Part shown: piece by piece, positions 52,443-61,884 of the stretch
How the letters are laid out: the number at the start of each line of letters is the position of its first letter
How positions within the stretch are numbered: position 1 is the first letter of the stretch
DNA from: Xanthocytophaga agilis
Lineage (GTDB): Bacteria; Bacteroidota; Bacteroidia; Cytophagales; 172606-1
DNA length: 64,000 nt
Direction of reading: 5' to 3'
Assembly: GCF_030068605.1 (NCBI RefSeq)
Contig: NZ_JASJOU010000002.1
Coordinates: 744,001-808,000 of the forward strand
The notes under the pieces: generated by a model
The model's input: the letters and a program-made list of their open reading frames with translations, nothing else
Databases searched by the model: none
What the model was told of the DNA's origin: nothing
Made by a program: the position numbers and the translations under genes

Positions 52443-52456
52443 TGCAATCGATTGCA
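52443..52456. promoter_or_regulatory. Probable LacI-type operator 2
   Basis: TGCAATCGATTGCA is a perfect 14-base CG-centred palindrome, 164 bases from operator 1 centre to centre and 68 bases before the susC ATG at 52525. Its sequence identity to operator 1 at 13 of 14 positions argues strongly for a shared regulator. Confidence 0.8.
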
Positions 52457-52524
52457 GTTATCGAAATTATTGAGAAATTTAAATTCGATTTTATGTAGTG
52501 ACACCCATCTATCCTCATTTATTT

Positions 52525-55500
52525 ATGAAACAATCAATTTTACCCGAAATCCGTATCTTACCTATAGGCTTCGGATGGAAGTATGTACTCATTGCAGCCT
52601 GTACGCTTCTTATTAGTATAACACAGGCTAATGCACAAGCAAAATCCATAACTGGAAAAGTCACTGATGACAAAGGTGGCGAACTACCAGGGGTTAGTGT
52701 GCTCATCAAGGGTACAAACAATGGTACTGTTACCAATTCAGAAGGCCGTTACACACTTTCAGTATCAAATCCCGATGCAGTACTAGTCTTTAGCTTTATC
52801 GGATATATTTCCGAAGAAACCTCATTAAATGGGAGATCAACTATTGATGTTCAGTTGCTACCAGATATTACTTCTCTTACAGAGGTAGTTGTAGTAGGGT
52901 ATGGTACCCAGAAAAAATCAGATGTAACAGGTGCCATTGTCTCGGTAAACGAGAAAACATTACGTGAAGTACCTGCAGCTAACCTGAGCCAGGCATTGCA
53001 GGGAAGAGCTGCTGGTTTGCAAATCCAGCCAACCGGAACGCGACCAGGCAGCGTTGGACAAATCCGTGTACGTGGAGAACGCTCTCTAGGTGGCTCAAAT
53101 GATCCTCTGCTGGTAGTAGATGGTATCCCGTATGACGGTAGCATTAATGACCTGAACCCATCAGATATTAAATCGCTGGAAATCCTGAAGGATGCTTCAG
53201 CAACTGCCATTTACGGTTCTCGGGGCGCTAATGGGGTCATTATCATTACCACTCAACGTGGACAAGCCGGGAAACCTGTAGTATCCTATAATGGATATCA
53301 GGGTGTAACCACTGTCGCCCGTAAATACCATCTATTCAATGCAGAAGAATTTCAGAAAATGCGGGATGTATCTGGGTATGGTGTAGCAGCAGGAGCTCCG
53401 TACTTGCCTGTTGAGTTAGAATCCATCAGTATGGGTCGCTCTACTGACTGGCAGGATTTATTGTACAAGAACGGCAAGGTCATGAACCATGAACTATCCG
53501 TAGGTGGTGGTACTGAAAATACTCAATATTCTTTTGGAGGAGGTTATTACAAAGAAACAGCTGTCTTACCAGGCCAGTCTTTTCAGCGTTATTCTCTTCG
53601 GATGACGATTGATCAAAAGATAGGAAAACGAGTAAAAATTGGATTTAATACCATGAACACTTTTGGTATTACAGACGGTGAAAGTGTGGGTGCCATGTAT
53701 TCTATCCTTTCTACCAGTCCATTGGTTCCTGCATATGATGCAAATGGAGCAATTATCAATCAGCCATCATATCCAAGAGAAGATCAGTATAGCCCACTCT
53801 TGCTTAACAACAAAGATAGTTGGGCAGAGAGACGCAAAAGAATCCGTACGTTTAACAGCTTATATGGAGAAGTAGAGATCCTGGAAGGCTTGAAATACCG
53901 TCTCAATATAGGTTTGGATTACAGACAGGATCAGTATGGTTCTTATGCTGGCAAATTTACTCCAATGAATAATGGAACCACCTCGACAGCAACAGTAGAT
54001 AATGGATCAGCCTATAACTATACGATAGAAAACCTGTTAACGTATGATAAAACCATTGCAGAAAAACACCGCTTTGGAGTAACCGGACTCTATAGTATCC
54101 AGCAATCAGAATCAAACAATACACGTATCAGTGCTACGGATCTTGTTGCTGACTACATTCAGTACTATAATCTGGGGTTGTCTAATTCAACAGCTATTGT
54201 TTCTTCAGACAACCAGGGATATTCCAAAAGGGTAATTTTATCCTACATGGGTCGTATCAATTACAGTTATGATGATCGCTACTTACTAACAGTTACCGGA
54301 CGTCTGGATGGCTCCTCTGTGTTGGCAGCAGGTAACAAATGGCATGCCTATCCGGCAGTGAGTGCAGGGTGGAATATCACTAACGAGTCTTTCATGAAAG
54401 ATATTCGTTTTCTCTCTACGTTAAAACTGAGAGCAGGTTTGGGACAAACATCCAATCAGGCAATTAATCCATTCCAAACGTTGGGAAGTTTGTCTCAGAA
54501 TAAATACAATTTTGGTAGTACAAATGCTTACGGATATTATACGTCTACATTACCTAACCCTGACTTAGGCTGGGAATATACCAAAACTGTTAATATTGGC
54601 TTGGATTATGGTTTCCTGAATGGCCGTATCACGGGATCATTTGAAGTATACCGCCAAAGAACGGAAGACATTCTGTTGAATACCAGCTTGCCTCCTACCA
54701 GTGGCGTACCAGGGGCTTATCTGAAAAACGTAGGTAAGACAGAAAATAAAGGGATAGAGTTCAGTGTATCCACTCAAAATATAATCAAAGAAAACGGCTT
54801 TAACTGGTCTACCGATCTGAATATATTCTTTAATAGAAACAAAATCCTGGCATTAAACTCTGGCGTAACCAAAGACTTGGGTAACCTGTGGTTTGTAGGT
54901 CAGCCTATCAATGTGATCTTTGATTATGAGAAAATAGGAATCTGGCAAACCAATGAAGCAGATGCAGCAACGAAGTTCAGTCAAAAACCAGGTCAGATCA
55001 AAGTAAAGGATCAGAACAATGATGGCAAGATCACACCGGAAGATGACAAAGTTATCCTAGGCAACTTCCAGCCTAAGTTTCAGGGTGGCTTTACTAACCG
55101 TTTCAGTTACAAAGGATTTGATCTTTCCGTAGTTACGTTTGCCAGCATTGGAGGTAAATTAATCAGTGCTATCCATCAGCCTCAGAGTTATCTGAACATG
55201 CTTCAGGGACGTCGCAATGGTATTAAGGTAGATTACTGGACAGAGCAAAACCCTACCAATGCCTATCCAAAACCAGATGCTGCGATTGGAGATAACCCAT
55301 TGTATGGTTCTACACTTGGTTATTTTGATGCAACTTTTGTAAAAATCCGCAGCATAAATTTAGGATACAACCTGCCACAAAACTGGCTAAAGAAAATATC
55401 AGCCAGCTCTATACGCATTTATGCGACTGTTAATAACGTAGCTACTTTATTCTCTCCTTATATCAAGGCAGGTGGTGTTGATCCGGAAGCAACGGGAACA

Positions 55501-55611
55501 GGAGCTCAAGGAGTTGTAGCCAATTCCAATATTCCAAGCCGTCAGTTGACTGTAGGAGCGAATACGCCTCCGTCCCGTTGGTTTATGATTGGCTTAAATA
55601 TCAAATACTAA
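52525..55611 (+). CDS. SusC-family TonB-dependent transporter of the glucuronoxylan locus
   Basis: The 1028-residue outer-membrane transporter has a signal peptide (about 1-38, ending QANAQA), a carboxypeptidase-D-regulatory-like domain (about 40-115, ITGKVTDDKGGELPGVSVLI), the EVVVVGYGTQKKSDVTGA phrase, a plug (IRVRGERSLGGSNDPLLVVDG, LKDASATAIYGSRGANG) and a barrel that ends FMIGLNIKY. Unlike the SusC at 21699 it has no STN domain, so it does not signal to a FecR system; control is left to the LacI regulator. It should import xylo-oligosaccharides, probably with glucuronyl substituents. The start at 52525 is chosen over a GTG nine codons upstream. Confidence 0.95.
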   Translation: MKQSILPEIRILPIGFGWKYVLIAACTLLISITQANAQAKSITGKVTDDKGGELPGVSVLIKGTNNGTVTNSEGRYTLSVSNPDAVLVFSFIGYISEETSLNGRSTIDVQLLPDITSLTEVVVVGYGTQKKSDVTGAIVSVNEKTLREVPAANLSQALQGRAAGLQIQPTGTRPGSVGQIRVRGERSLGGSNDPLLVVDGIPYDGSINDLNPSDIKSLEILKDASATAIYGSRGANGVIIITTQRGQAGKPVVSYNGYQGVTTVARKYHLFNAEEFQKMRDVSGYGVAAGAPYLPVELESISMGRSTDWQDLLYKNGKVMNHELSVGGGTENTQYSFGGGYYKETAVLPGQSFQRYSLRMTIDQKIGKRVKIGFNTMNTFGITDGESVGAMYSILSTSPLVPAYDANGAIINQPSYPREDQYSPLLLNNKDSWAERRKRIRTFNSLYGEVEILEGLKYRLNIGLDYRQDQYGSYAGKFTPMNNGTTSTATVDNGSAYNYTIENLLTYDKTIAEKHRFGVTGLYSIQQSESNNTRISATDLVADYIQYYNLGLSNSTAIVSSDNQGYSKRVILSYMGRINYSYDDRYLLTVTGRLDGSSVLAAGNKWHAYPAVSAGWNITNESFMKDIRFLSTLKLRAGLGQTSNQAINPFQTLGSLSQNKYNFGSTNAYGYYTSTLPNPDLGWEYTKTVNIGLDYGFLNGRITGSFEVYRQRTEDILLNTSLPPTSGVPGAYLKNVGKTENKGIEFSVSTQNIIKENGFNWSTDLNIFFNRNKILALNSGVTKDLGNLWFVGQPINVIFDYEKIGIWQTNEADAATKFSQKPGQIKVKDQNNDGKITPEDDKVILGNFQPKFQGGFTNRFSYKGFDLSVVTFASIGGKLISAIHQPQSYLNMLQGRRNGIKVDYWTEQNPTNAYPKPDAAIGDNPLYGSTLGYFDATFVKIRSINLGYNLPQNWLKKISASSIRIYATVNNVATLFSPYIKAGGVDPEATGTGAQGVVANSNIPSRQLTVGANTPPSRWFMIGLNIKY

Positions 55612-55634
55612 AAAAGATAAGATTTATATATTCT

Positions 55635-57341
55635 ATGAAATCATTTCTAACATTATCGGCATTCTATGTTGCAACAGTCCTGATTCTTTCTGGATGCAAT
55701 GGAAAACTTGACGAAGAACCTAAATCTATTCTGGTGCCCTCCTATTTCAAGACAGCCCAAGGGATAGATGCAGGAGTAACCGCAGCGTATTCAGGTCTCC
55801 GGTATCAATATGGTCCGGAAGGTTCTATGATCATTACGGTATCCGGTACAGATGAGTTTTCAGTGGGTGATGGAGCCAATACAGATGGGGTAAGTATCAA
55901 CGCATATAATGCGGGTTTAAGTGCAGACAATGGTCAGTTTCTGACTCCCTGGAACAATAACTTTACCTATATCAATACCTGTAATGGTGTGATTGACTTC
56001 GGTCCGGAAGCGAATCTGGATGCAGCCACCAGAACCAGACTGATTGCAGAAGCTCAATATCTGCGTGCACACTACTATTTTCTGCTGGTACAAACGTATG
56101 GTGCGGTTCCATTAGATCTGGGCTCCGGAGTACTGAAGTTCAATACCAATCCAATCAGTCAGTCTGAACGGAGTCCTGTTGGTGATGTATATGCAGCTAT
56201 TATCACTGATCTGACGGCTGCGGCTACAAATTTGCCGGATAAACCCTTTCAAACGGGTAGAGCATCCAAAGCTGCAGCCAAACATCTGTTGGCAAAAGTA
56301 TACCTGACAAGAGCAGGATCTGTAGCCAAACAATCTGATGATTATCAGAGAGCATTTGAAACAGCTAAAGAACTTATAGACAACAAATCTGTATATGGTC
56401 TTAATCTGCTGCAGGATTTTGGAGATGTAAACAAACAAGGTCAGGAACACAGTTCTGAATCAATCTTTACAGTAGAACACACCAGTGACCTGGTTTTCAA
56501 TGAGAGTGATGTCAATGCTCCTGCCAGTGGTCTGAAAGAAAATCGCAGTTTGTATCTTTTCACACCATACTACGAAATACAAACTGTTGGTGGTAAATCG
56601 CCTGTAATCAGAGACATGAATTACCAACGTCCCTGGAGACGATTTGCCCCTACCAGTTGGTTGCTAAATACTGCCTTTGCAGATAAAACCAATGATTCCC
56701 GTTATGATAACACGTTCCGTACTGTATGGTTTGCCAATACCTCTGATGCATCCAGATTACCAGCAGGCATGAGTATGGGAGATACAGCATTTTACATGCC
56801 AGGCCGGGCGGTAACAGATGCAGAACGTGCAGCAAAAAAATACCGTATCTATGCGCCTAGCGACTATACAAAGGGAATGTATCCTCACATGAAAAAATTT
56901 GACGATACCAAACGTGCAGCAGTTAACTACTCTTCCACACGTGCATTTATGGTTCATAAATTTTCTGAAACATACCTGATCGCAGCTGAAGCCGCACTTA
57001 TGATGGGAAATAAAGAGGATGCGGTTACATACCTTAACGTGTTGAGACAACGTGCAGCGTACAGACCTGGTAAAGATAACAGTGCAGCCATCACAGCTAT
57101 GACCATCACAGATCCAAACGTAGTCACACTAGACTTTATCCTGGATGAAAGAAGCCGTGAACTGTGTGGTGAACAGCACAGATGGTTTGATCTGGTCAGA
57201 ACTGGTAAACTGATTGAAAGGGTAAAACTTTACAATCCGGAAGGTGCTGCCAATATTCAGGAACGTCATACATTACGACCTATTCCTCAAAGTCAGATTA
57301 ACCTGACTGTAAATGAGTTCCCTCAAAATCCCGGATACTAG
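55635..57341 (+). CDS. SusD-family xylan-binding lipoprotein
   Basis: This 568-residue surface lipoprotein has lipobox LILSGC (lipidated Cys near residue 20) and SusD motifs LDEEPKSILVPSYFKTAQGIDAG, EAQYLRAHYYFLLVQTYG, KAAAKHLLAKVYLTRAG, and the C-terminal LDFILDERSRELCGEQHRW, FDLVRTGKL and HTLRPIPQSQINL. It is the lid and glycan-binding partner of the SusC 23 bases upstream. Xylan specificity is inferred from the GH10 and GH115 genes that follow. The frame overlaps the susC end if read from 55578, but the lipoprotein signal fixes the start at 55635. A terminator-like hairpin follows. Confidence 0.95.
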   Translation: MKSFLTLSAFYVATVLILSGCNGKLDEEPKSILVPSYFKTAQGIDAGVTAAYSGLRYQYGPEGSMIITVSGTDEFSVGDGANTDGVSINAYNAGLSADNGQFLTPWNNNFTYINTCNGVIDFGPEANLDAATRTRLIAEAQYLRAHYYFLLVQTYGAVPLDLGSGVLKFNTNPISQSERSPVGDVYAAIITDLTAAATNLPDKPFQTGRASKAAAKHLLAKVYLTRAGSVAKQSDDYQRAFETAKELIDNKSVYGLNLLQDFGDVNKQGQEHSSESIFTVEHTSDLVFNESDVNAPASGLKENRSLYLFTPYYEIQTVGGKSPVIRDMNYQRPWRRFAPTSWLLNTAFADKTNDSRYDNTFRTVWFANTSDASRLPAGMSMGDTAFYMPGRAVTDAERAAKKYRIYAPSDYTKGMYPHMKKFDDTKRAAVNYSSTRAFMVHKFSETYLIAAEAALMMGNKEDAVTYLNVLRQRAAYRPGKDNSAAITAMTITDPNVVTLDFILDERSRELCGEQHRWFDLVRTGKLIERVKLYNPEGAANIQERHTLRPIPQSQINLTVNEFPQNPGY

Positions 57342-57351
57342 CCATAATAAC

Positions 57352-57385
57352 AAAAACTGAGGTCCACAAAACCTCAGTTTTTGTA
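57352..57385 (+). terminator. Terminator after susD
   Basis: AAAAACTGAGGT (57352-57363) pairs with ACCTCAGTTTTT (57371-57382), loop CCACAAA, with a short T tail. It should reduce transcription into the hydrolase genes, giving more SusCD than enzyme. Confidence 0.85.
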
Positions 57386-57419
57386 TATTAACAGATTATC
57401 AATCTATTATCTGCATTTT

Positions 57420-57800
57420 ATGCGTTGTATCTATACCAATCTCCTATTTTTTTCTATCTTCCTGTATGCTATTGGGCAGAAAAAGTCCCTTCAGGAAATT
57501 CCGCACTTACAACAACAGGGAAACACCACCCAACTGATCGTATCTGGCAAATCCTACCTGATACTTGGCGGAAAATCAGGCAACTCCAGTGCTTCAAACC
57601 TTGACTATATGCAGCCAATATGGCCTAACCTAACAGCCATGCATGTCAATACAATAGTAATCCCAATCTATTGGGAGCTGCTGAAACCACAAGAAGGCAA
57701 ATTTGACTTTACTCTGGTATTTTCTTCTTTTTCCATAGAATCCACAGATACTCCTAATGGAGCCAAGGCCATCAGGGCCGGCATCTTCGTTTTCAGTTAG
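57420..57800 (+). pseudogene. Truncated GH35 beta-galactosidase-like remnant
   Basis: The 126-residue frame starts with a signal peptide (ending YAIGQK) and then an N-terminal GH35 sequence: EIPHLQQQGNTTQLIVSGKSYL, ILGGKSGNSSASNLDYM, and PIYWELLKPQEGKFDFTLV. In complete relatives (about 550 residues) this phrase is followed by the rest of the TIM barrel with the catalytic glutamates. Here the homology stops at FDFTLV and about 25 residues (IESTDTPNGAKAIRAGIFVFS at the end, split) lead to a stop. It looks like a gene that lost most of its middle by internal deletion, possibly retaining its 3' end. It cannot be a working glycosidase. Confidence 0.75.
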
Positions 57801-57857
57801 TGCATATGGTAGAAAACACTTGAAATTATATTGTTATCAATAAAACCCCCAACCTAT

Positions 57858-58958
57858 ATGTATCTCTACAAAACCTATAATATCCTGATAATCTCTGCAT
57901 TATTAGCATGTTCTTTACAGAACCTTTACTCTCAGTCCAGTACTCCAAAAACCTCATCCAAAGGTTTAAAGGATTATTATAAGAATTATTTTCCAATAGG
58001 GGTTGCCGTATCTCCACGTGCTCTGCAAGGTCCGGAATCCGGATTAATTCTTCAGCAATTCAATAGTATTACTCCCGAAAATGCCATGAAGATGGGTCCC
58101 ATTCATCCGGAAGAAAACCGTTATTTCTGGGATGATGCAGATGCTATCGTCAACTTTGCCCAGACCAATAAGCTACGCATACGTGGTCATAATTTATGCT
58201 GGCATGAACAAACACCCAAATGGATTTTTACAGATGCTCAGGGAAAAAATGTAACCAAAGAAGTTCTGCTCAAACGGCTCAAGGACCATATTAATGCTGT
58301 AGTTTCCCGCTACAAAGGAAAAATTTATGCATGGGATGTGGTAAACGAGGCCATTGATGATGACAGTACAAAGTTTTTACGCAACAGCCTATGGTACCAG
58401 ATATGTGGTGAAGATTTCATTGTAAAAGCATTTGAATACGCCCATCAGGCTGATCCAAATGCTTTGCTATTCTACAATGACTATAATACCGAAAGACCAG
58501 AAAAAACCGAACGGGTATATCAGTTACTAAAAAAGCTGAAAGAAGCCAAGGTACCTGTTCATGGGGTTGGTCTGCAGGCACACTGGTCCATCTACGAACC
58601 TTCAGAGAAAGAACTTCGCAATGCAATTGAAAAATTTTCTTCACTGGGATTACAGATCCATTTTACAGAGGTAGATATGTCTGTCTATCGCTGGGAAAAA
58701 AATCGTCGCGAACGAAAAGAAGGAGAATCAGATGCATTCACGCCTGAATTAGAGCAGAAGCAACTAGAACAATACAAGAAGGTATTTTCCATCTTCCGAG
58801 AATATAAAAAAGCCATTACAAGTGTCACATTCTGGAATATTTCAGACAAGAGTACCTGGCTGGACAATTATCCAGTCAGAGGTCGCAAAAATTATCCATT
58901 ACTCTTTGATCAGAATCTGCAACCCAAGAAAGTGTATTGGGAAGTAATCAAATTCTGA
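57858..58958 (+). CDS. GH10 endo-beta-1,4-xylanase
   Basis: The 366-residue enzyme cuts the xylan backbone. The signal (about 1-26) could be read as lipoprotein type (ALLAC) or as type I ending NLYSQ. The GH10 barrel is clear: FNSITPENAMKMGPIHP, LRIRGHNLCWHEQTPKW, the proton donor Glu164 in DVVNEAIDD, YNDYNTERPEK, GVGLQAHWSIYEP, and the nucleophile Glu271 in IHFTEVDMSVY, ending FWNISDKSTWLDNY. It has no binding module. The start at 57858 was chosen over 57831. It lies between the GH35 remnant and the GH115 gene, and its products are substrates for GH67 and the SusCD pair. Confidence 0.96.
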   Translation: MYLYKTYNILIISALLACSLQNLYSQSSTPKTSSKGLKDYYKNYFPIGVAVSPRALQGPESGLILQQFNSITPENAMKMGPIHPEENRYFWDDADAIVNFAQTNKLRIRGHNLCWHEQTPKWIFTDAQGKNVTKEVLLKRLKDHINAVVSRYKGKIYAWDVVNEAIDDDSTKFLRNSLWYQICGEDFIVKAFEYAHQADPNALLFYNDYNTERPEKTERVYQLLKKLKEAKVPVHGVGLQAHWSIYEPSEKELRNAIEKFSSLGLQIHFTEVDMSVYRWEKNRRERKEGESDAFTPELEQKQLEQYKKVFSIFREYKKAITSVTFWNISDKSTWLDNYPVRGRKNYPLLFDQNLQPKKVYWEVIKF

Positions 58959-59016
58959 TTCTCTGGCTATATACGCTTTGTTACCTGATTTACTATTACT
59001 TATTTATTGCTATCCA

Positions 59017-61884
59017 ATGAAAGTCCTTTTGTTATCTACCAGATTCTGGCTGGCATTAACAAGTTTGTTTATAGGAAGTGCATCTGTTGCCTATTCTCAG
59101 AATCCCTATGTGACCACTCAAGCAGGAAAAGACCGTTTCCTGCTTTCTGCATCAGGAAAATCCACTTCTCTGCTGGTGAGTTCTCAAGACTATCCGGGTG
59201 TAATACGGGCAGCAAAAAACCTACAGGCTGATATAAAACTCGTCACACAAACCGAGCCTTCTTTCTTTACGGATAAAGTTACAAACCAAAAAACTATAGT
59301 CATTGCAGGCACACTTGGCAAAAGCCCATTGGTTGATCAGTTAGTACAATCCCATAAACTGGATGTATCTGCACTCACAGGAAAGTGGGAAATGTTTCAG
59401 ACCCAGATTATCGACAATCCATTTCCTAATGTAACGCAGGCTCTGGTTATTGTAGGTAGCGACAAAAGAGGTACCATCTACGGCATCTATGATTTGTCTG
59501 CACAGATTGGTGTTTCTCCATGGTACTGGTGGGCAGATGTGCCTGTTGCTCAAAAAAAAGAATTGTATGTCTTACCGGGAGTGCACTCAGCAGGAGAGCC
59601 CAAAGTAAAATATAGAGGTATTTTTATCAACGACGAAGCACCTGCACTATCAGGTTGGGTAAAAGAAAAATTTGGAGACTTCAATCATGCCTTCTATGAG
59701 AAAGTATTCGAACTTATCCTGCGTCAAAAAGGCAATTACCTCTGGCCTGCTATGTGGGGACATGCCTTTTATGATGATGATCCACTCAATCCTAAGCTGG
59801 CAGATGAGTATGGAGTTGTGATAGGAACTTCTCACCACGAACCATTGATGCGAGCACACGATGAATGGAGAAGATACGGATCAGGCAAATGGAACTATCA
59901 AACCAATGACGCCAAACTAAAAGATTTCTGGAAGAGTAGCATCCAACGCATGGGAACCAATGAAAGCATTGTATCCATAGGAATGCGCGGTGATGGAGAC
60001 GAACCTATGACAGAAGGAACTGCCATTGCATTACTGGAAAAAATTGTAGCCGATCAGCGACAAATTATACAAGATGTAACGGGTAAACAACCTGCTGCAA
60101 CCCCACAGCTTTGGGCCTTATACAAAGAAGTACAGGATTACTATGACAAAGGAATGCGAGTACCTGATGATGTAACCTTGCTGCTTTGTGATGATAACTG
60201 GGGCAATATCCGTAAGTTACCTAAACTAACAGACAAACCACGATCAGGCGGCTATGGTATTTATTACCACTTTGATTATGTTGGTGGACCACGAAATTAC
60301 AAATGGCTCAATACCAATCCTATTGCACGCGTATGGGAACAAATGCATCTGGCCTATCAATACAAAGCGAACCAGATATGGATTGTCAATGTGGGAGATA
60401 TCAAACCAATGGAGTTTCCGATTTCATTCTTCCTGGATTATGCATGGAATCCGGATCAGTTGCCCGCAGAGCAGTTGGAACAGTATACACAAAGATGGGC
60501 AGAGAAGCAGTTCGGTTCTAAATACGCACGAGAAATCGCATCAATACTGGACAGATATACAAGATACAATGGTCGACGCAAACCGGAACTTCTATCTCCT
60601 GCTACCTATAGTCTGACACATTACCATGAAGCAGAAAATGTAGTAACGGCCTATAATTCCCTTGCGGCTGAGGCTGAGAAAATTTACAATTCTCTTCCTA
60701 CCCCATACAAAGATGCCTATTATCAGTTGGTACTGCACCCTGTAAAAGCCTGTGCGAATCTGAATGATTTGTATGTAACTGTTGCTCAAAATCATCTGTA
60801 TGCATCTCAGGGTAGAGCTATAACTAATAAGTTAGCAGATCAGGCCAAAGAGTTGTTTACCAAAGATGCCGAAATCTCGGCCTACTACAACAAAACACTG
60901 GCTGGTGGCAAATGGAGCCACATGATGGACCAAACACATATTGGTTATACGTACTGGCAGCAGCCACCCAGAGATTCTATGCCAGCTGTGAAAACAATAG
61001 AACTACCTGTTAAATCTGAAATAGGTATAGCCATAGATGGATCAGATTCATGGTGGCCTCAGGCAAAGGAAGAAGCTGTTTTACCGACCTATTCCCAAAA
61101 TAGTTCTTTGGTACCTTATATAGATGTATTTAACAGAGGTCAGTCAGCCTTTATGTATAGCGTAAGCTCGCCTGTGTCCTGGTTATCCTTTTCATCTGCT
61201 AAAGGAACAATAACGGATCAACAACGAATAAACCTACAAGTCAATTGGTCCAAAGTACCAGCAGGGCTACAACGAATTCCTATCACCGTCACAGGTCCTG
61301 CTAATAGCAAAGTTGTTGTGCAAGCTGTAATTGATAATACTCCTAAGGTTGGCAAAGGTTTTTCAGATAGTAATGGGTATATTTCTATAGAGGCAGAACA
61401 TTACAGCAAAGCAGTAGGCACTGATATTACCTGGAAAAAAATTCCAACTCTTGGACGTACCTTATCAGGAGTCACTCCATTTCCGGTTACAGCTTCCAGT
61501 CAGTCGCCAGAAGCAAATAGCCCTCATTTGGAGTATACGGTACAAACAAAGTCAGCTGGAGAAGTAAAAATACACGCCTATCTGTCTCCGACCTTAAACT
61601 TTACTGCTGGTCAGGGACTTCGCTATGCCATCTCAATAGATGATGAAACACCACAAATACTAAACATACATATGGGTGAAACCAATCATAAATGGGAACA
61701 ATGGGTAGCTAACAATATTAACATTCAGGTTTCTAGCCATCAACTCACGAAACCTGGCGAACATGTGATCAAATTCTGGATGGTAGACCCAGGCATAGTA
61801 TTGCAAAAGCTGGTTGTCGATACAGGAGGGTTACAATCCAGTTACCTAGGCCCTCCCGAAAGCTCACTACCTCTCAAATTTTAG
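59017..61884 (+). CDS. GH115 xylan alpha-1,2-glucuronidase
   Basis: This 955-residue enzyme removes (4-O-methyl)glucuronic acid side chains from internal xylose units of polymeric xylan, unlike GH67, which needs chain ends. Signal peptide about 1-27 (VAYSQ). The GH115 core is recognisable: RGIFINDEAPALSGWV, KGNYLWPAMWGHAFYDDDP, EYGVVIGTSHHEPLMRAHDEW, IVSIGMRGDGDEPM, LCDDNWGNIRKLP, YYHFDYVGGPRNYKW. The C-terminal part (about 785-955, with ISIEAEHYSKAVG, VDPG) looks like a beta-sandwich domain common in the family. Length is normal. It is last of the rightward operon, 58 bases after the xylanase gene. The start at 59017 matches the signal peptide. Confidence 0.96.
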   Translation: MKVLLLSTRFWLALTSLFIGSASVAYSQNPYVTTQAGKDRFLLSASGKSTSLLVSSQDYPGVIRAAKNLQADIKLVTQTEPSFFTDKVTNQKTIVIAGTLGKSPLVDQLVQSHKLDVSALTGKWEMFQTQIIDNPFPNVTQALVIVGSDKRGTIYGIYDLSAQIGVSPWYWWADVPVAQKKELYVLPGVHSAGEPKVKYRGIFINDEAPALSGWVKEKFGDFNHAFYEKVFELILRQKGNYLWPAMWGHAFYDDDPLNPKLADEYGVVIGTSHHEPLMRAHDEWRRYGSGKWNYQTNDAKLKDFWKSSIQRMGTNESIVSIGMRGDGDEPMTEGTAIALLEKIVADQRQIIQDVTGKQPAATPQLWALYKEVQDYYDKGMRVPDDVTLLLCDDNWGNIRKLPKLTDKPRSGGYGIYYHFDYVGGPRNYKWLNTNPIARVWEQMHLAYQYKANQIWIVNVGDIKPMEFPISFFLDYAWNPDQLPAEQLEQYTQRWAEKQFGSKYAREIASILDRYTRYNGRRKPELLSPATYSLTHYHEAENVVTAYNSLAAEAEKIYNSLPTPYKDAYYQLVLHPVKACANLNDLYVTVAQNHLYASQGRAITNKLADQAKELFTKDAEISAYYNKTLAGGKWSHMMDQTHIGYTYWQQPPRDSMPAVKTIELPVKSEIGIAIDGSDSWWPQAKEEAVLPTYSQNSSLVPYIDVFNRGQSAFMYSVSSPVSWLSFSSAKGTITDQQRINLQVNWSKVPAGLQRIPITVTGPANSKVVVQAVIDNTPKVGKGFSDSNGYISIEAEHYSKAVGTDITWKKIPTLGRTLSGVTPFPVTASSQSPEANSPHLEYTVQTKSAGEVKIHAYLSPTLNFTAGQGLRYAISIDDETPQILNIHMGETNHKWEQWVANNINIQVSSHQLTKPGEHVIKFWMVDPGIVLQKLVVDTGGLQSSYLGPPESSLPLKF

